From contig OY821749.1 of NCBI GenBank assembly GCA_963682055.1, positions 8,978,336 to 9,042,335 of the forward strand: DNA of 64,000 nucleotides. Reading direction: 5' to 3'. The number at the start of each line of letters is the position of its first letter. The first letter of the stretch is position 1. Below the pieces are notes generated by a model. The model was not told where the DNA came from, did no database searches, and saw nothing but the letters and a program-made list of their open reading frames with translations. A program made the translations under genes and the position numbers. Origin of the DNA: Primula veris (taxonomy: Eukaryota; Streptophyta; Magnoliopsida; Ericales; Primulaceae). Positions 10,694 through 24,724 of this stretch are shown piece by piece.

Positions 10694-12502
10694 TTGAAAC
10701 TTTCGACACATGACTGCACGTAACATTACTGTTATGGATATTTTTTGGAGTTTGAAAAGAAAATTGAAATTGAGCTAAAATAAAAAAAATATAAATCAAA
10801 TACATTTTAATTAAGAAATCAAGGTTAAAAAAATAAGAAAATATGGTAATTTTTTTTTTTAAAAATCCGGTTTTTCCGTGTTTATACTTTGGAAAATATT
10901 ATGCGTTTTTATTAATTTTGTCAACCACACACATTTGGTTCTACGCAATTTTCTACCCTGTTTTTTTTTGTTTTCTTCTTTTGGTCTGCGATAATAAATA
11001 AAAAAAAAAAAAAAAACTTTATTGCACCAAATTTAGACTCTAAACCAAAATCTTAGTTCCATTTTTTGTATGATGAATCAATTTCTCTCAACCTTACCAC
11101 CACCCATTTATTTTATTTAGTGATAGAGTGAACAAGTCTTTCTTTAAGAGGGAATGGGTTTCTTTTCCCGGTAAATTTGTAAACGATAACTTTTGATTTG
11201 TTATTATAGTGTTATTTATAGAATCGGTGGGCATGAAAAAGGACAAACACGTCACCACATACGTTTCTATTTTATGGACAAAATTATCTACTAATCCTTT
11301 CTAATGGATTTATTATTGACATCTTCTAAAACGACACCAGTTTTGGCCTAACAGAGATTGAAAATCTCAAATCGAATGAGAGTTTCTGTATTAGGAACTA
11401 CAATTTTATGTACTCTTTCAGTTGTATTTTTATGTAGTCATCCTACTAATATTCTAAATAACTGCTCCGTTACAGATTGTTTCCGACTATATTGTTACTT
11501 TATGATGTGTATGATTCACGTCCTCAAATAATTTTACAATCCACTGTTTTTAAATTGTTTTTACTTAATAATGTTTCTAGACAGTCTGTCTTCCTTTCAA
11601 TTCTTTTTATCTGATTTCACATCAAGTTTTTAAATTTCTATACTATATATAATACTCTATTACAAATATAAAAACATATTTTTCATATAATTAAATATTA
11701 CTAATTCCACCTTTTTGCAAAAGTTTAGGATTATTGACTAAGATCGAAAACTCGAACAAGTTTCACCTTTTTGCAAAATCAAGATTATACATTCCTTGTG
11801 ATCGTAGCGGACCATATGCTCCTAAAAAACCTTCCTCGAAAATTAGGGATACCAAAATGTGAATGTCCATTTCGTTTAAAAGACCATAAACACGATAAAT
11901 TTTGGAGGGTGTAAGTTATGAATGAGATACACAACCATTTTATTATACGACATGGAATGTCACGCTATACCCGATAAACTTACAAACCATGCAATTAATA
12001 TTGTGGAAAATATATCATCTCATCACGTTAAATCTTACCAAGTATTAGCTATTATAAATAAATAAAATATTGAAAATAAGTTTACAGTAAAAACGATACA
12101 TAATGCACACACAAAATATCAGTTGATGTTTTTTTGTTTGTTAAATATTACTCCATCCGTATCATATTATAAATAATAATTGGGAACCTAACTTTTTAAT
12201 AAAAGTAAGTGAATAGAATTATATTTGTCTATATTACCCTCAATCTTAATCAAATCAATATATTTTGTTATTGCAAACAAAATAAAAAAAAGGAGGGTAG
12301 TGGAGTAACTTAAAACATAAATTGGGACAGAGGGAATAAATGAGATTGTTTAAAAAAAATAGAAGAGTTTACAAATAATAATAACAAGGGAGTAAAGATA
12401 AAATCATAAAAGTAGAAAAACCTCACCCAGATTTTCTGATAATCCCCTAAACCCTGAACTGAGGTTCCAAAGAGAAGATAGAAAGTGAAAAAGGAGATAA
12501 TA
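10694..12502. other. Upstream region of FSD2
   Basis: AT-rich with poly-A/T tracts and no coding exon seen. It must contain the FSD2 promoter, but I cannot point to a specific TATA box with confidence. A Stowaway-type MITE at 12151-12336 lies 166 bp upstream of the FSD2 start codon. Confidence 0.45.
12151..12336. mobile_element. Stowaway-like MITE upstream of FSD2
   Basis: The left end CTCCATCCGTATCATATTAT and right end GGGACAGAGGGAA resemble Stowaway termini (CTCCCTCCGTCCC type), flanked by TA at 12149-12150 and 12337-12338. It is about 186 bp and non-coding. The ends have diverged, so the call is moderate. Confidence 0.6.
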
Positions 12503-15500
12503 ATGATTTTAAATGCTAATTTATTTGCTCCTTCATTTCTTTCACTCACCACCCAAGGTCACCCTTTTTTTTTAACTACATTATAATTTATACATACATA
12601 TATATATGTATATATATAAATATGTATGTATATATATGCACACTAATTTTAATTTTTACACACACTAACACATAGAACGTCACTAATTTTGTTCATTGGT
12701 TATAAATTACAGTTGGGTCAAATAGGTTGCATGTGAAGAAGATAAAGGTCAGGTTTTTTTTACCCATTTCCATTTAATTTATTCAAATGTGTATTTGTAT
12801 TTCTACACCTCCCTAACAGAAAATGCTAAAGTAAAAATAATATAAAAAGACCCATTATTTTGTAAATGTATTACAGTTTTTGTATGAATGGTGATTTAAA
12901 GTTAGCCTTTTTTAGATAGTGAGCTCTTTGGTTGCTTTTTAAGCTCAATTTAATTTTTTGTTTTTGTTTTTGTCTTTCTCTTTTATCATGGCAGTTTTAC
13001 TGCATTTGATTAAAAAAAAAAGCGACTTTTTCCTAATTTTGCTTGTATCATGTGGAGTGTACACAAAAATATGGTTCGAGAGTCCGAGACATGTTCAGGG
13101 TGTTCGATGAAATGTGAATTATGAATTAGAGGCTTTAGTTATTTCACACCCACCGAGTATAAAAATATCAGAAATTGTAAAACACATAATTCCTTCTTGT
13201 GTTATGATAAGTTAGATAATTTGTAAACTTGTTAGGAATGATGATAATGTGAAGGAACAAGGATGTATTCTGAGATAGTTGTTTTGAATTGCTTATGTAT
13301 GGCGTTGGATAGTAGACGAGGTGTTCGGTAAAATGTGCCCTATTTTCTGTGGGGATAGAAATGTTTCACAAGCCCCAAATGGGGAACTAGTAGTTAAGCA
13401 AATTGAGTATTGGATCTTAGACGAGGTGTTCGATGAATGACACCGAGTATGTGTTGGGGAAACAATTATTGAACACCATTTAAAAAAAAAAAACTAGTAG
13501 CTAACGACATTCATTTATTAGTCATCAACCCTCTTCTTCAAGAAGTAGATATTTAAAAAACATGTGCACATATTACAACAGAATGTGTTTTTATTAGGTG
13601 GATTTTATGCATTTTCTATATCTCATGTTGGACTTTATAGTAGGTTCGATGGGATATCTTCTGGCGCTTGTCTTTTCCTTTATCGAAGCGTAGGGTTTTA
13701 TTATTCCTTGTGATGATGTGATAATTTATTGTTTAGGCGCTCTCTGTTACACAAGCTGGTAAAGTAACTGCTAAGCTTGATCTAAAGCCTCCTCCTTACG
13801 CTCTGGTGAGATTTTAATTTGACCCTTATACTGCTTATATTTTGAAATGAATGCTTATTGTAGCTCACCGGCCTTTTCGGACGAAGTTAACTATAAGTGA
13901 CTGGATGCGTTAGACTGCTTTTGTTTCGTTTTTATTACACTATCATTAGCCTTAAAAAACCTGTAAATGTATATGCAAATAAATCATAAACTTTATCTGC
14001 AAATATATTGCAATAACACAGAAGGAAATAAGTTGGACCTAAAAGCGCAACACGTGCTTCTATTGTATCGTTATTAAGAAGTGGTAGAAGCCTGCAGATT
14101 GATACATGTTCTGCACTTTATTAAAGGCAGAAAACTGCAGAAAGAATACATATTATATGTGAACTTGTTGGAATAATTTTCTTAACTGCAAATCATTCGT
14201 GTAAGAAGGTGAAAACACATGCTACCAATATTGTCTCTGTAGTTCGACTTGAGTTGAGCTATAGTGGCAATTAGTTGAAGTTAGAAACTGGAGAATCTTA
14301 GGTCACTGCTAAAATAATTGTACTTGTAGTATATGTCTACGTGCTTAGGTTCAGTGATTACTATTTGATAACTTTACAGGATGCTTTGGAACCTCATATG
14401 AGCCGCAACACACTAGAATATCACTGGGGTAAACACCACAGAGCTTATGTGGATAACTTGAACAAGCAAACTGTTGGAACGGAGTTGAGTTCAAAGACAT
14501 TAGAGGACATAATTATTTCTACATACAACAAGGGCGATCTTCTCCCGCCCTTCAATAATGCTGCGCAAGTATAAATTTTTAAGCATTTTATTTTTCTGAA
14601 TAGCATTCCAATTTGTTCCGTTCATCTGTGTTTCTTGCATCTTAAAGTCGATCTGTCTTGCAAAGAAAAACTTCTAGACTGCTTGGTAGGTTATGCATTT
14701 GAAACTTTTTTAGTTTGTCTTAAAATGTGAAATTCTAGTGAAAATTTTTTATGGGTTGGTTTATCTTGAGATTGTTATTAAAAGGATCTAAGACGTCTAA
14801 AAAGAATTAGTATCTTCCTTACCCTCAAACACCTAAAAAATAAGAATGCGAATGAATGTATAATTTTTGAAAATAGGATCAAACAAATGCCTTACATTTG
14901 TGCCCATTTTCAGGCATGGAATCATACATTTTTCTGGGAATCTATGAAACCTGGTGGTGGAGGGATGCCATCAGGGGAGCTTCTAGAAATGATTAATAGA
15001 GATTTCGGCTCTTTTGAAGAGTTCGTTAAAGAGTTTAAGGCAGCTGCAGCTACACAGTTTGGTTCTGGTTGGGCTTGGCTTGCATGTGAGAAACTTTTCT
15101 TCTTTGCCCTGAACGTTACACCAAATATCATTTCCCCCCCTGTGATATTAACCTTTACCTTTCCTGATCATTCAAATATTCCTAATTTGGCGACATTGGT
15201 AACTTCTGAAATAGTCTAATTGACGTTTTGTTGCTGTGCATAAGTAAAGGTTAACTGCAATAAACTAAGTCCAGAAATATAAAATGATGATACCTAAGAA
15301 AGGCATTGAAAGATGAAAGTTAATCTGCAATTTAGCTCCCTATTTTAAAATACTTATTCAGTTGTACTTTTAACATTTTATTACTATTATATTTATATAT
15401 TTGGGATTGATTTGTATGTAAGTAGTTTTTTTTTGCCTTGACCTTTGGTCCCTAAGTTTGAAATTTTTATTACACAACCCTTTACTTTTCTAATAGTTAT

Positions 15501-16505
15501 AAAAATCTTATTTGCCGACATTCATAACTTGTGAAGTACTATACTTGCTAACATCTTGCAAACTTTGAAGACTTAATTGTAGTGGTGCATAGGTCAGGAC
15601 CAACTGCATTTATTAATTTTATTTTTAAACAAATCAAATGATGCCTAAGATAGGAATTGAAGGATGTAAGTAGTTCCGCAAGTTTGCACTTTAGCTACCT
15701 AGTTTAAAATACTTGCTCACTTGTGACTCTCATATTCATATCTTTGGATGATTGGATCTTTTGTAGACAAAATAAATCAGTTCAGTGTAGATAGTGCTGC
15801 AAATCCTGTTCTGGTAGAGGAGGACAAGAAACTAGTAGTGGTGAAAACTCCTAACGCTGTGAACCCCCTGGTCTTGGATTATGCAGTAAGTTCTACTGTT
15901 ATACACTTGTACTATATCTAGAAATTTATTATGTGGACTCAAAATTGTCTTCATTATTATAACCTAGTTGTTCAGTATTATTTAGTTTAGAACTTCCTAA
16001 TGATGTCCGAGGTTCTTAAAATCTATTGTTGATTTTGCTGCAGCCACTCCTTACTATCGATGTTTGGGAGGTAATTTACTCGCACCAAACTCAAAAGTCA
16101 CCTCTTTTTTATTTTCACTTATCTCCTAAAGCAGTATCTATGTAAAGCTAGTTTCTAATACCCTAATTTTTCATTTGCAATTGCAGCATGCTTACTACCT
16201 TGACTATCAGGTATGATCCCCTAGCATTTAAATAATGTCGTGGTTTTCCTTTAAACAGAATGCGTCATCTAAAGCAATCAAACTAATGATCTTCTAAACA
16301 GAATCGTCGTCCTGATTACATATCGATCTTCATGGAGAGCCTTGTGTCTTGGGAAGCAGTGAGTAAAAGACTAGAGAAGGCAAAGGCTTATGTTGCTGAA
16401 AGAGAAGCAGAAGAGAAGAGGTCGAGAGAGAAAGGGGAGAACAATTCAGCCAATGATGATAGGGAAGAGATATATGTGGATGGTAGCGCTTCCGAGGCTG
16501 AGTGA
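12503..16505 (+). CDS. FSD2: Iron superoxide dismutase, chloroplast (FSD2 type)
   Basis: Nine coding exons (12503-12557, 12713-12747, 13737-13805, 14380-14568, 14914-15085, 15767-15885, 16044-16070, 16187-16210, 16302-16505) join in frame to 297 aa; Arabidopsis FSD2 has about 305. The enzyme converts superoxide to hydrogen peroxide and oxygen; FSD2 acts in chloroplast nucleoids with FSD3. Residues 1-45 are a basic, Ser/Thr-rich transit peptide. All four iron ligands are present: H59 (LEPHMS), H120 (AWNHTFFW), D219 and H223 (IDVWEHAYY). The acidic tail ([13 protein letters not shown]) is typical of FSD2 and not of FSD1. Introns 7 and 8 leave two micro-exons of 27 and 24 nt around the D/H ligand pair. 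It lies 3.4 kb downstream of RAF2 on the same strand, as in Arabidopsis. The two transit-peptide exons are short and fixed mainly by splice phase. Confidence 0.9.
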
Positions 16506-18251
16506 GTTTCAAAGAATATTTGCTTTTCAAGGCCTGAATAATATCTGTTGGGTTTGATTATCTTCATCTTGTCCATGTTTTCGATAGTTGAGTTATAGAG
16601 ATTTTTTAAAGAGGTTGTATACTTAGGCGCTCTTTTACCCTTTTTTTCTTCATTAATTTAAGTAGGTAAACATTTTTCAATATAAATGAAAAGATAGCAA
16701 GTGTGGAAATGGTCTCCCAGAATTAAATTGTAACTTGTAATATCCTTAAAAATGTAAAAAAGGGTATGTAGTTCAGAACAAAACATATGGGGCTTCAAAT
16801 TCTGGGTTCAGAAAATTAAGAGAAAATTTCAAAAATTCTATCGGGAAATTCTATTCATCGCCTAATCTCTAAATCATACCAGTTGAGAAAAAAAACAGCG
16901 TAGCTTCAGTATCACATTAACTTGTAGTGAATGAGGAGCTGCTAGATAATCCTGAAAAAACTTCAAACAAACGTAGTTTGGCTGTTGGTAAATATCAGAA
17001 AACTGAACAGCAAACTTGAATTACCAAGCATATTGACATACAACCGAGTAAGGCATAAGCAAAAATGTAGATGAACTCTTATCAGCTATAATTAGAGGAG
17101 CTGACAAATTACATTACAGACTACCAAGTCAAGCTAAATGTTAAAAGTGTTAAAAGTTTGTATACATGTTCCGCTCCATATATGTAATTGAAATATATCT
17201 CTCGTAACTCAACAAGCACATCTTATTTTGACTTGGGCTGTCACTGAAATCATATATGGTATCTAAAATTTATCCTCGTGATGATTGTTCTATCACTTTT
17301 AATAGCCAACCACATTAGTATGGGAACAATTACAAATGTGGCAATCTATACAACTCTCACTCTGTTTCTGGCTCACAAACTACAAGGAAATTTGTTGTCA
17401 TATATATATATTTTTTTTTTTTCGGCGCTGTTTCATTATTCTTTTAAAAAAGAAAGCATCATCAGCTTAAGTATTGCGAAAGCGACCAAGAAGGAAAGAT
17501 TGAGCACCCTAACATAACCATCTTTACCAAAGTTCGGAAAAGTCAATTTTTTGTAGTTCAACGTCAGGAACTTGGAATGATGACTAGGTCTTCATAGCAA
17601 GATGTATTCTTTCACTGGGGAGAGAGAATAGAACCTGGGACTTTTATCAAGAAAGTGGGTTCACTGAGCTAATTGCTCCGTATAACTTTTTATGAATTTA
17701 GTTTCAACTACATTCTTGTAGACCAAATGTTATCTATAATGTAATTAGAATCAACGATTTTGTTAGCTTTTCTCTCTCTTTTGAGGGCAGATTTCACTGC
17801 TTTCTGGGACTTAAGCTGAGCACAAAAGCATATTAAGCTCTTTCACCAAGAAAGCACAATTTATCTTAATATAATGATAACAATTCCTGTTTTCTTCCTT
17901 GCGTCATAAAACTCGGCCAAATACTTTACTTGGTTTACTACGATTCCAATCAATTCTCATAATCCAACGCAACAAACTGCAGTGATTTTTTAACAATAAT
18001 AATGATGACCAAACCATGAGAAAAGATGATGCATGCGTAAGCTTGATTATGTGGTTACACATCGTATTCATGAGTAATAAGGGTCTGATCCTAAAAGTAA
18101 GGGTCATCAGTACAACATACAAAAGAACTCTTAACAGAACTACGCCTCTTAGCTTACATAATTACACGCTGCGGATAGCAAAACTGCGCATAATAAATAT
18201 AGGCTGCACACAACGTTTGAAGTACTTCATAGCATCAGAACCCATCTTCAA
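16506..18251. other. Spacer between convergent FSD2 and TOC34 genes
   Basis: The two genes converge, so this holds both 3' untranslated regions. Open frames here do not resemble known proteins and show no plausible splice context. No tRNA, MITE or other element is recognised. Confidence 0.5.
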
Positions 18252-21200
18252 TTAATCCCATGCTTCTTTAGATTCTTTTGCAATATCATCTTTGATCCAT
18301 TTTTGAATCCCTTGGATTACGAAAAAGTACTGAAATAAAGGAGAAAAATGAAATGGGAGTTAGACCTGCTCAGAAGAACTTTGTTTCGAGAATTGAATTT
18401 GACATGCTCTAAGAACTTTTTTGTTTTACTTTCGTGAATTAATGGTATTCTCCCATGTCCTATAAAACTGTGTTAAAAAAAACAATTTTATAGAACTTAA
18501 AAGGGTTTTCTTCAGAAAAGTTACATGAGATGTGTTCTTGACTTCTTCTATTTTTCTAGAAAATGGAAACAAAATTTTTATTTGAACAAAAGAACATTAG
18601 AACTTTTTCTCGGAGACCATTTTTTAGTTATTCTGGGCTCAATTTCAAGGTTTGCGCACTAAGCAGTTTTAAGCATACCTGAAATGCCAATATAAAAGGA
18701 ATCAATATTTTCCCCTTTTCGTTTGGGTTCACGCCTTCAATCAACTTTTTGTCAACCAGAATAGCCTTGCTTCCATTTAAAACCACATCAGCAATCGTTT
18801 TGACTAGATCAGGGATCCAAGCACTTCCGTTCGGAAGTATCTGCATTTCAGAAACATCTTTAAAAAAAAAGTAATAGAAGGAGTCCCTTGTGTGCAGGAA
18901 GTTACCAACCTTCTCGTCGTTATCATTCTTGTTACATCTCCCACTGTTTTCAACAAGAACGACTGGAATTGTGAAGGCCTAAACATTGAGAAAAGACAAA
19001 TATCGGCTGAGAGCAAGCGGGGTCAAGAAAATGTCAACTTATAGATGTAACAGATTAAAGACAATCGAAGAAAGAAGAAACAGCAGAAAAGAAAAAGATA
19101 AATCAATCAAAAACAAACTCATCTACGTGAAATCTAATATACAAATGAAAATTGAAACATATTATATGGGCAATCAAGATCAAGTAAACCATGCTAAATC
19201 ATATCACCAAACTGGGAAAACCAAAAAGTGCAACATATAACTCAATACCAGATACATGATCTTTCCAAGCTTTGCCACTTGTCATATGCAGACTGTCTAA
19301 GTAAACAGGAGACGAGAGAAGAAAACAGAACACGAGCCTTTGGATATAATACATCTGAACCTTTGATTTCAATTTAAACACTGAATCTCGATATTTGTTT
19401 TATTCAATGGTTACTGCTCTGTGTTTCCTTTGTTCCCTAATCATGTTGTCTGCTACCGCTGTCCCAACTTAAACTTCTACATTAGGCTACTTTTATATTT
19501 CATCAAACTCTCCGTGCTTTAAGTAGACCTACAACGTAATTACATAAGTAACACTTGGGTATTTCCAATTGCTATTTTAGGAACTTAAGAAAATTAGAAG
19601 AACTCAATTGTACTTGTTCTGATAAACTCGCCAAATGTTTCCTCTGCAACAACTTGCATTACATCGCAACAAATGCAAACTTATCTACTCAGATAATGTA
19701 ACCTTAATCCTACTTTCCAACTAAGCAAACAATGCCAAGGGGAAAAAACACAGAAGTGTCTGAAAGAAGCCATGCCTGAAGGTCTTGCTTTTTTATTCGA
19801 GCTCCCATACGAACAACTTTTAGGATAGCCTCGGATCTTTTAGAAAAGAAATTCTCAAAACTCAAACCATCAGGAGAAGAGAGCTGGGCATGTGTAAGAA
19901 CCACCATTCCTCTGCTCCATATTCCTTTTCCAAAACTGTCTGTTATAGCTCTCACAACTTGCCTATCTAAAGTATCTACTCTGTAATTATCAAGTCTGTC
20001 CACATAGAGCAACACATCTATCGTCTTGTTCAACAAAAACCTGTTCAGAAATCAAGTCTTACATAAATGAGACTTCCAATAATGAGAAACCAAATACGCG
20101 CATTCATGTGTTCATCGAATCCTTCACTACGTATGTTCACTTTTTTTCCTGTTGCAACTGGGAATATTTTTATTTATTTTGGAACCAAGGAAAGAAACCA
20201 TGTCTTTAAACTTAAGTTATTGTAAGTAAAATAATATGAAAGCTACTTGTGAACTAATCTGGCAAGCATTCTTCATGCAATATTCTTGTTTCAGAACCAA
20301 CAGGAACTAAAAGTAATGAATATAATCTACCAATTTCTTACAAGACTTAATCTCGAATCAGGCAAACCGACTATATTCATACTATTGTAATGTCAGGTAT
20401 ACTGAAGGAAACTCTATTTACTGGTTTCAAAGAGGATCAAGGATACCATACATATGTATACCTATATGTGCATTAGGTAAACCTTTTTATTAACAGAATA
20501 TTACAAAAACTATCCTTAAGTTCACCAACGAGAAGGAAAAAAACAATTAGACTAAGACGGGACCTCATGAGTTGGTGGTTTGAAGTTTCAACACCCACGT
20601 CGAGGTACTTTTTTTTACATATATATAATTTGTGGAAAAGACCCACATATTTATTTTATTAATTGCAAAAATAAAAATGTGGATGAAACCCCCACAAAAA
20701 AAATGAAACAAAAATTCCCCTAAAGGAGTATATAGGTTCGAGTTACTAGTTGTTGGATCTGCTAAAGAAACAGAACTACTTAATCTGCTTGGTATTAATT
20801 GAGGACTGATTGAAACATCCTTTCGACCAAAGTAAATGTGTATATTGCATCACACTTGAAATTCTATTTTCACATAAAAAAAAGTTTTAAAAACCTTTTA
20901 ATGATTTCAAGTGCCTGGTTATTGACATATCCTCCTTCAATGAGCCCAGGGGTGTCGATAATGTTCAGCGTAAAACCTGATCGAGTTCGAGAAACCATGA
21001 CAGGTCTGGGTCCTTCAGACTGCAAATTTGTCCAACATAGATAATTGCATATGGATTTAGAAAAAATAAAAGATTGGATTAAAAATTAAAGGCCTGAACC
21101 TGAAAAGCATTGACAATAACTGCTCTTTCCCCCACAATTGAATTAACGGTCGAAGACTTGCCAACACCTCCTTTTCCCATTACGAGTATTGTTAGGCTAT

Positions 21201-22036
21201 TTACATTCTACAACAATATAAAAACCATGTTGATTTGCAAAATCCAGTGAGATGCAAACATAAAAAATGAAACATAACTATGGAAAGCCTAAATGTTAGT
21301 TCAAGTTACGTATCAAACAAACGTATATTATTAATTTATGATGAACTTTAACAATATCTATAGGAATATATATTTTCAAAGTAAATTTACTGGAAAACAT
21401 AGAAAGCTTATTGTTGTAGGTAACAACACATGTAAACCAATTCGTATATTTCAAGCCAGAAATCACATTTTCAAGGTTTTCAAAAAGGTTAAAAAAATCA
21501 CAGTACCTCTTTCCTAATTTTCTTTTCCCCCTTTTTTGTGTGAAATCAGGATCTTCAGGCTAGATAGCACACAGAAGGAATGATCCTTAAAGGACAGAAT
21601 TTAACGACCATATAAACCCGCTTTTAGAAAGCAGAAAAAGCTCGCCTTTCCCATTCTTTACACCGATAAAGCTTACACTTTTAGAGTAGCTCTTGCAAAA
21701 ACGCTTTAGCAAAGTCTCAAACAAGTTACCACTAGGAAGCAAAACCCAAGGTTCAACAAGCTAACCTATCATATACTCTATCACATATAAAGTAATACAT
21801 ATGAGAACTCAACATGAAATAGTCATCTAACTTTTAACTTAAAAGGAAAACTTATATGAACTCCTAAAGAGTATTGTATAACTTTTTTGATAAAACAATA
21901 ACAGAAGACTTGGTAATTCTAGAAACCAAGATCAAACCTCATGCTTGAGTTTCCCAAGCAATTCAAGTAATTTGGTCTGGGTGGCAGCTGGAAACTTCTG
22001 GATTCCAGACCACTCTTTGACCAGCTGAGACGTCAT
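18252..22036 (-). CDS. TOC34: TOC34-type protein-import GTPase of outer chloroplast envelope
   Basis: Seven coding exons in order of transcription (22036-21938, 21207-21100, 21019-20895, 20040-19776, 18978-18910, 18840-18679, 18329-18252) give 301 aa; Arabidopsis TOC33 and TOC34 have about 297 and 313. The protein is a GTP-dependent receptor for preproteins at the TOC translocon. G1 is GKGGVGKSS (44-52), G3 is DTPG (91-94) and G4 is THAQ (160-163). R131 in DNYRVD corresponds to the arginine used at the dimer interface in pea Toc34. Near the C terminus ILIPFILAFQYFFVI is the tail anchor, followed by a short hydrophilic end (KESKEAWD). The intron after exon 4 appears to start with GC instead of GT. 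The start is the first ATG of exon 1, preceded by an acceptor AG (22041-22042), so the leader is spliced. Confidence 0.9.
20560..20720 (-). repeat. Dispersed repeat in TOC34 intron 3
   Basis: The block TTTATTTTATTAAT followed by AAAAATAAAAATGTG and GATGAAAC..CCCCACAAA recurs at 53790-53876. Here it is preceded by a tRNA-like stretch (GGTTTGAAGTTTCAACACCC, about 20577-20596). It may be a SINE or MITE end; two copies are too few to define the family. Confidence 0.45.
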
Positions 22037-23493
22037 TGCACCTATCATTAAAACAGAAATACACATAATGATGCACAGTAATTTTAAGAAATATTACTCC
22101 TATGATAAGAGAAACTATGAAAGCCTTCATTTAACTGTGTCAAACACACCCGGCGAAGAGCATACATTGTCCATGTTTTCAGTAGTGAAGTTGGTTTCAG
22201 AAAGAATGAATTGGCAAGCTCTCTGATGATTACTACCAGTAGAAAGAATCAAATTATCAAAGGTAATTTTATTATAAATTAAAAGGTAAATGGGAATTAT
22301 CGAGATCTTTGGATTGTAATGGGTTCTGATCTGTCCTTGTGTTAGATAAATGTCGAAAAGGTTTATTTAAGTACTTGTGTTGTGTCTAAGAAAGAAAAAA
22401 GATATTGTTGTCCACAGAACAATTTACAGATTTAATAACCCACAGCAAGAGATACAAAAAGGAACTACTACAAGTAAAATCTAAACATGCATGCCAGGCC
22501 TTTCGCTTGAAAAGTTGTAATACCTTGGTTTCAATCACATTTCACTTTTTGTGGCACTACAAAAGATGCCTATGCAATCTTGTATTTGTATCGAAAAGAC
22601 AACATAGAATGAAGGCCTTATTTGACATTGTTTTATTGTGAAAAACATGGCAAACACAAATCACCGATTGAAAAAAAAAAAACATCCGACTGCAATTCAA
22701 ACAAATTTTACTTCTTCCAATGCAAGCAACAAATGCATTCATTTAACTATATTTAATAGTATATAATTATATATATAAATATAAATACCAATCATGCCTT
22801 TTCTTTCAATTGGTGTGGCCAATAATGAAAATAAGAAGTTATACAGAAATAAAGTCTGAGGTCTATCAGCATAATAAACCATTTTTAGTCTTGAAAGTCG
22901 AGACTTTAAATAACTACTACACTATTTCAGTAATTTGCAGCAAAAACTTATATGCTTAATCTTAAAAGTAGAAGTCAATAAAAGACTAAATCTTTGACCT
23001 TTTCACTAATCACATTAACACTTACAAATACAGCTAAAAAGTAGTACTAAATTCCACGTTTATTAAATAAAAAAGTACCAGTGGAGTATATTATTTGTGC
23101 TAACCCATTACTTAACAAATAAAGAAATATTTAACCAGCCAACATAAAAACCATACATGCATAGTAAATCAAGCCTAATAAATATGCAAAACCACCCATT
23201 ATTAGAACTAAATTTCACTCTTGTCAAAAAGAGTACCAGTCTCTATTATTTGTGCTAATAGGATAAATAAAAAATAACCCATTACAGAAAAACTAAAAGA
23301 CATTTAATAACTACTCTAAACAGGAAACATACATGCATAGTAAGATTGTTATAATTTTTGAAATCAGTAAAAATTGAGATGACCCAGAATGAAATTAATA
23401 TCAACAGAGAAATTACAAAGGGAAAATATATGATACTGACAAAATGTGAAATTGTGAAATTAAGTATAGTAAAAGAAAGCTTACTTGCTCTGC

Positions 23494-23526
<33 letters not shown>

Positions 23527-24720
23527 CTGCCTTATCTCTTTTTATTTTCTTTATTTATTAAACCCAACCGTTACCGCACCTATTAACACAGGTCGGGGGT
23601 GGTCTGAGGGTATACGGATCGGATCCCTTTAAACGGTAATATATTTATATATAAATTGCGTGTATTTCAATATATCAAACTTACATTATTATTATATTTT
23701 AGTTTTATTATTTGTTCCCGAATGTTATAAACATAGTTTGATTGATTTTAATTTATATTTCTTTTTAAAAACTTCAATTTATTTTAAAATTTAGGTTAAT
23801 TATGCAAACTATGAAAAATAAAGTATCAAAATAAAAATTTAATAATCAACTCCGCCCCAACCCGTAATTTATTTTGCGGATTGAGTTGGGGTTTTAATTT
23901 TAACAGATTGGGTTGAGTTGACATTTAAATTTTATCAAGCCGCTCCAATCCGTCCTGTCATTTATTTTACGGATTAAATTAGGATTGAGTTGAATGCGTC
24001 CCGTGTCCATCCTTAGTTACTTTCACTAGTGTTGGAATTTTTGGGTTACTTACTTTCACTGGTGTTGCAATTTTTGGGTTAAACATTGCGAAATTATCAA
24101 AATTGATCAAAACAGGTTACTAAACACATATAATATTTAAGAGTTATTTCCAAAATATACCATTATACATATAAAAACGAAACCGATACAGGTACGGGTA
24201 CGATATTGGTATTGATACGGGCACGGTTACAGTATGGGTACGGGTACGATACAAAAACTTTAAAAACTTACGATAATAATACAAAAAATTAAAATTTTAA
24301 ATGTTATTATAAAAAAAAAAAAAAAAACACACACACATATATATATATATAATTATAGAAGTTACCGCTTATCTCATAAAAAACTCATTATATATATATA
24401 TATATTATTTATATATATATATATATATATATTTATCTATTTATATATTTTTAATGGTCAAGATTAGTTCATCTAATAACAATAATAAACACTTAATCTT
24501 GACCATTAAAAATTAATAAATGGAGGGTTGTGATTGATGTGTAAAGATAATGTGTTTTTTTATGTGTATATGGATCATTCCCCTTTATATTCATATATAT
24601 ATATACACATATATATATATTGTATATTTTTAATTGATATACCATTCCCGTATCGTATCATAAATTTAAAATTTTGTCGTATCGCTATACCCGTGTAAGC
24701 TAGCAATTACCTATCTCCAA
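22037..24720. other. TOC34 upstream region and AT-rich DNA
   Basis: From 22037 to about 23484 lies the probable intron of the TOC34 leader. Beyond 23600 there is AT-rich DNA with imperfect GGTACGGGTACGATA-type repeats (24190-24260) and TA/CA microsatellites (24310-24430 and 24593-24622). No protein gene is seen. Confidence 0.5.
23485..23570 (-). other. Probable noncoding first exon of TOC34
   Basis: Read on the minus strand, a (TC)n tract of about 30 bp (23497-23527) is followed by CTGGCAGAGCAA and then a strong donor GTAAGC. An acceptor lies 5 nt before the TOC34 start codon. Together they suggest a 5' UTR exon joined across a 1.4-kb intron. The transcription start is not visible. This is inference from splice signals. 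Confidence 0.5.
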
Positions 24721-24724
24721 AAAA

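Noticed and set aside
16330..16576. Minus-strand ORFs over the last FSD2 exon
   Set aside because: They are antisense shadows of the FSD2 coding sequence.
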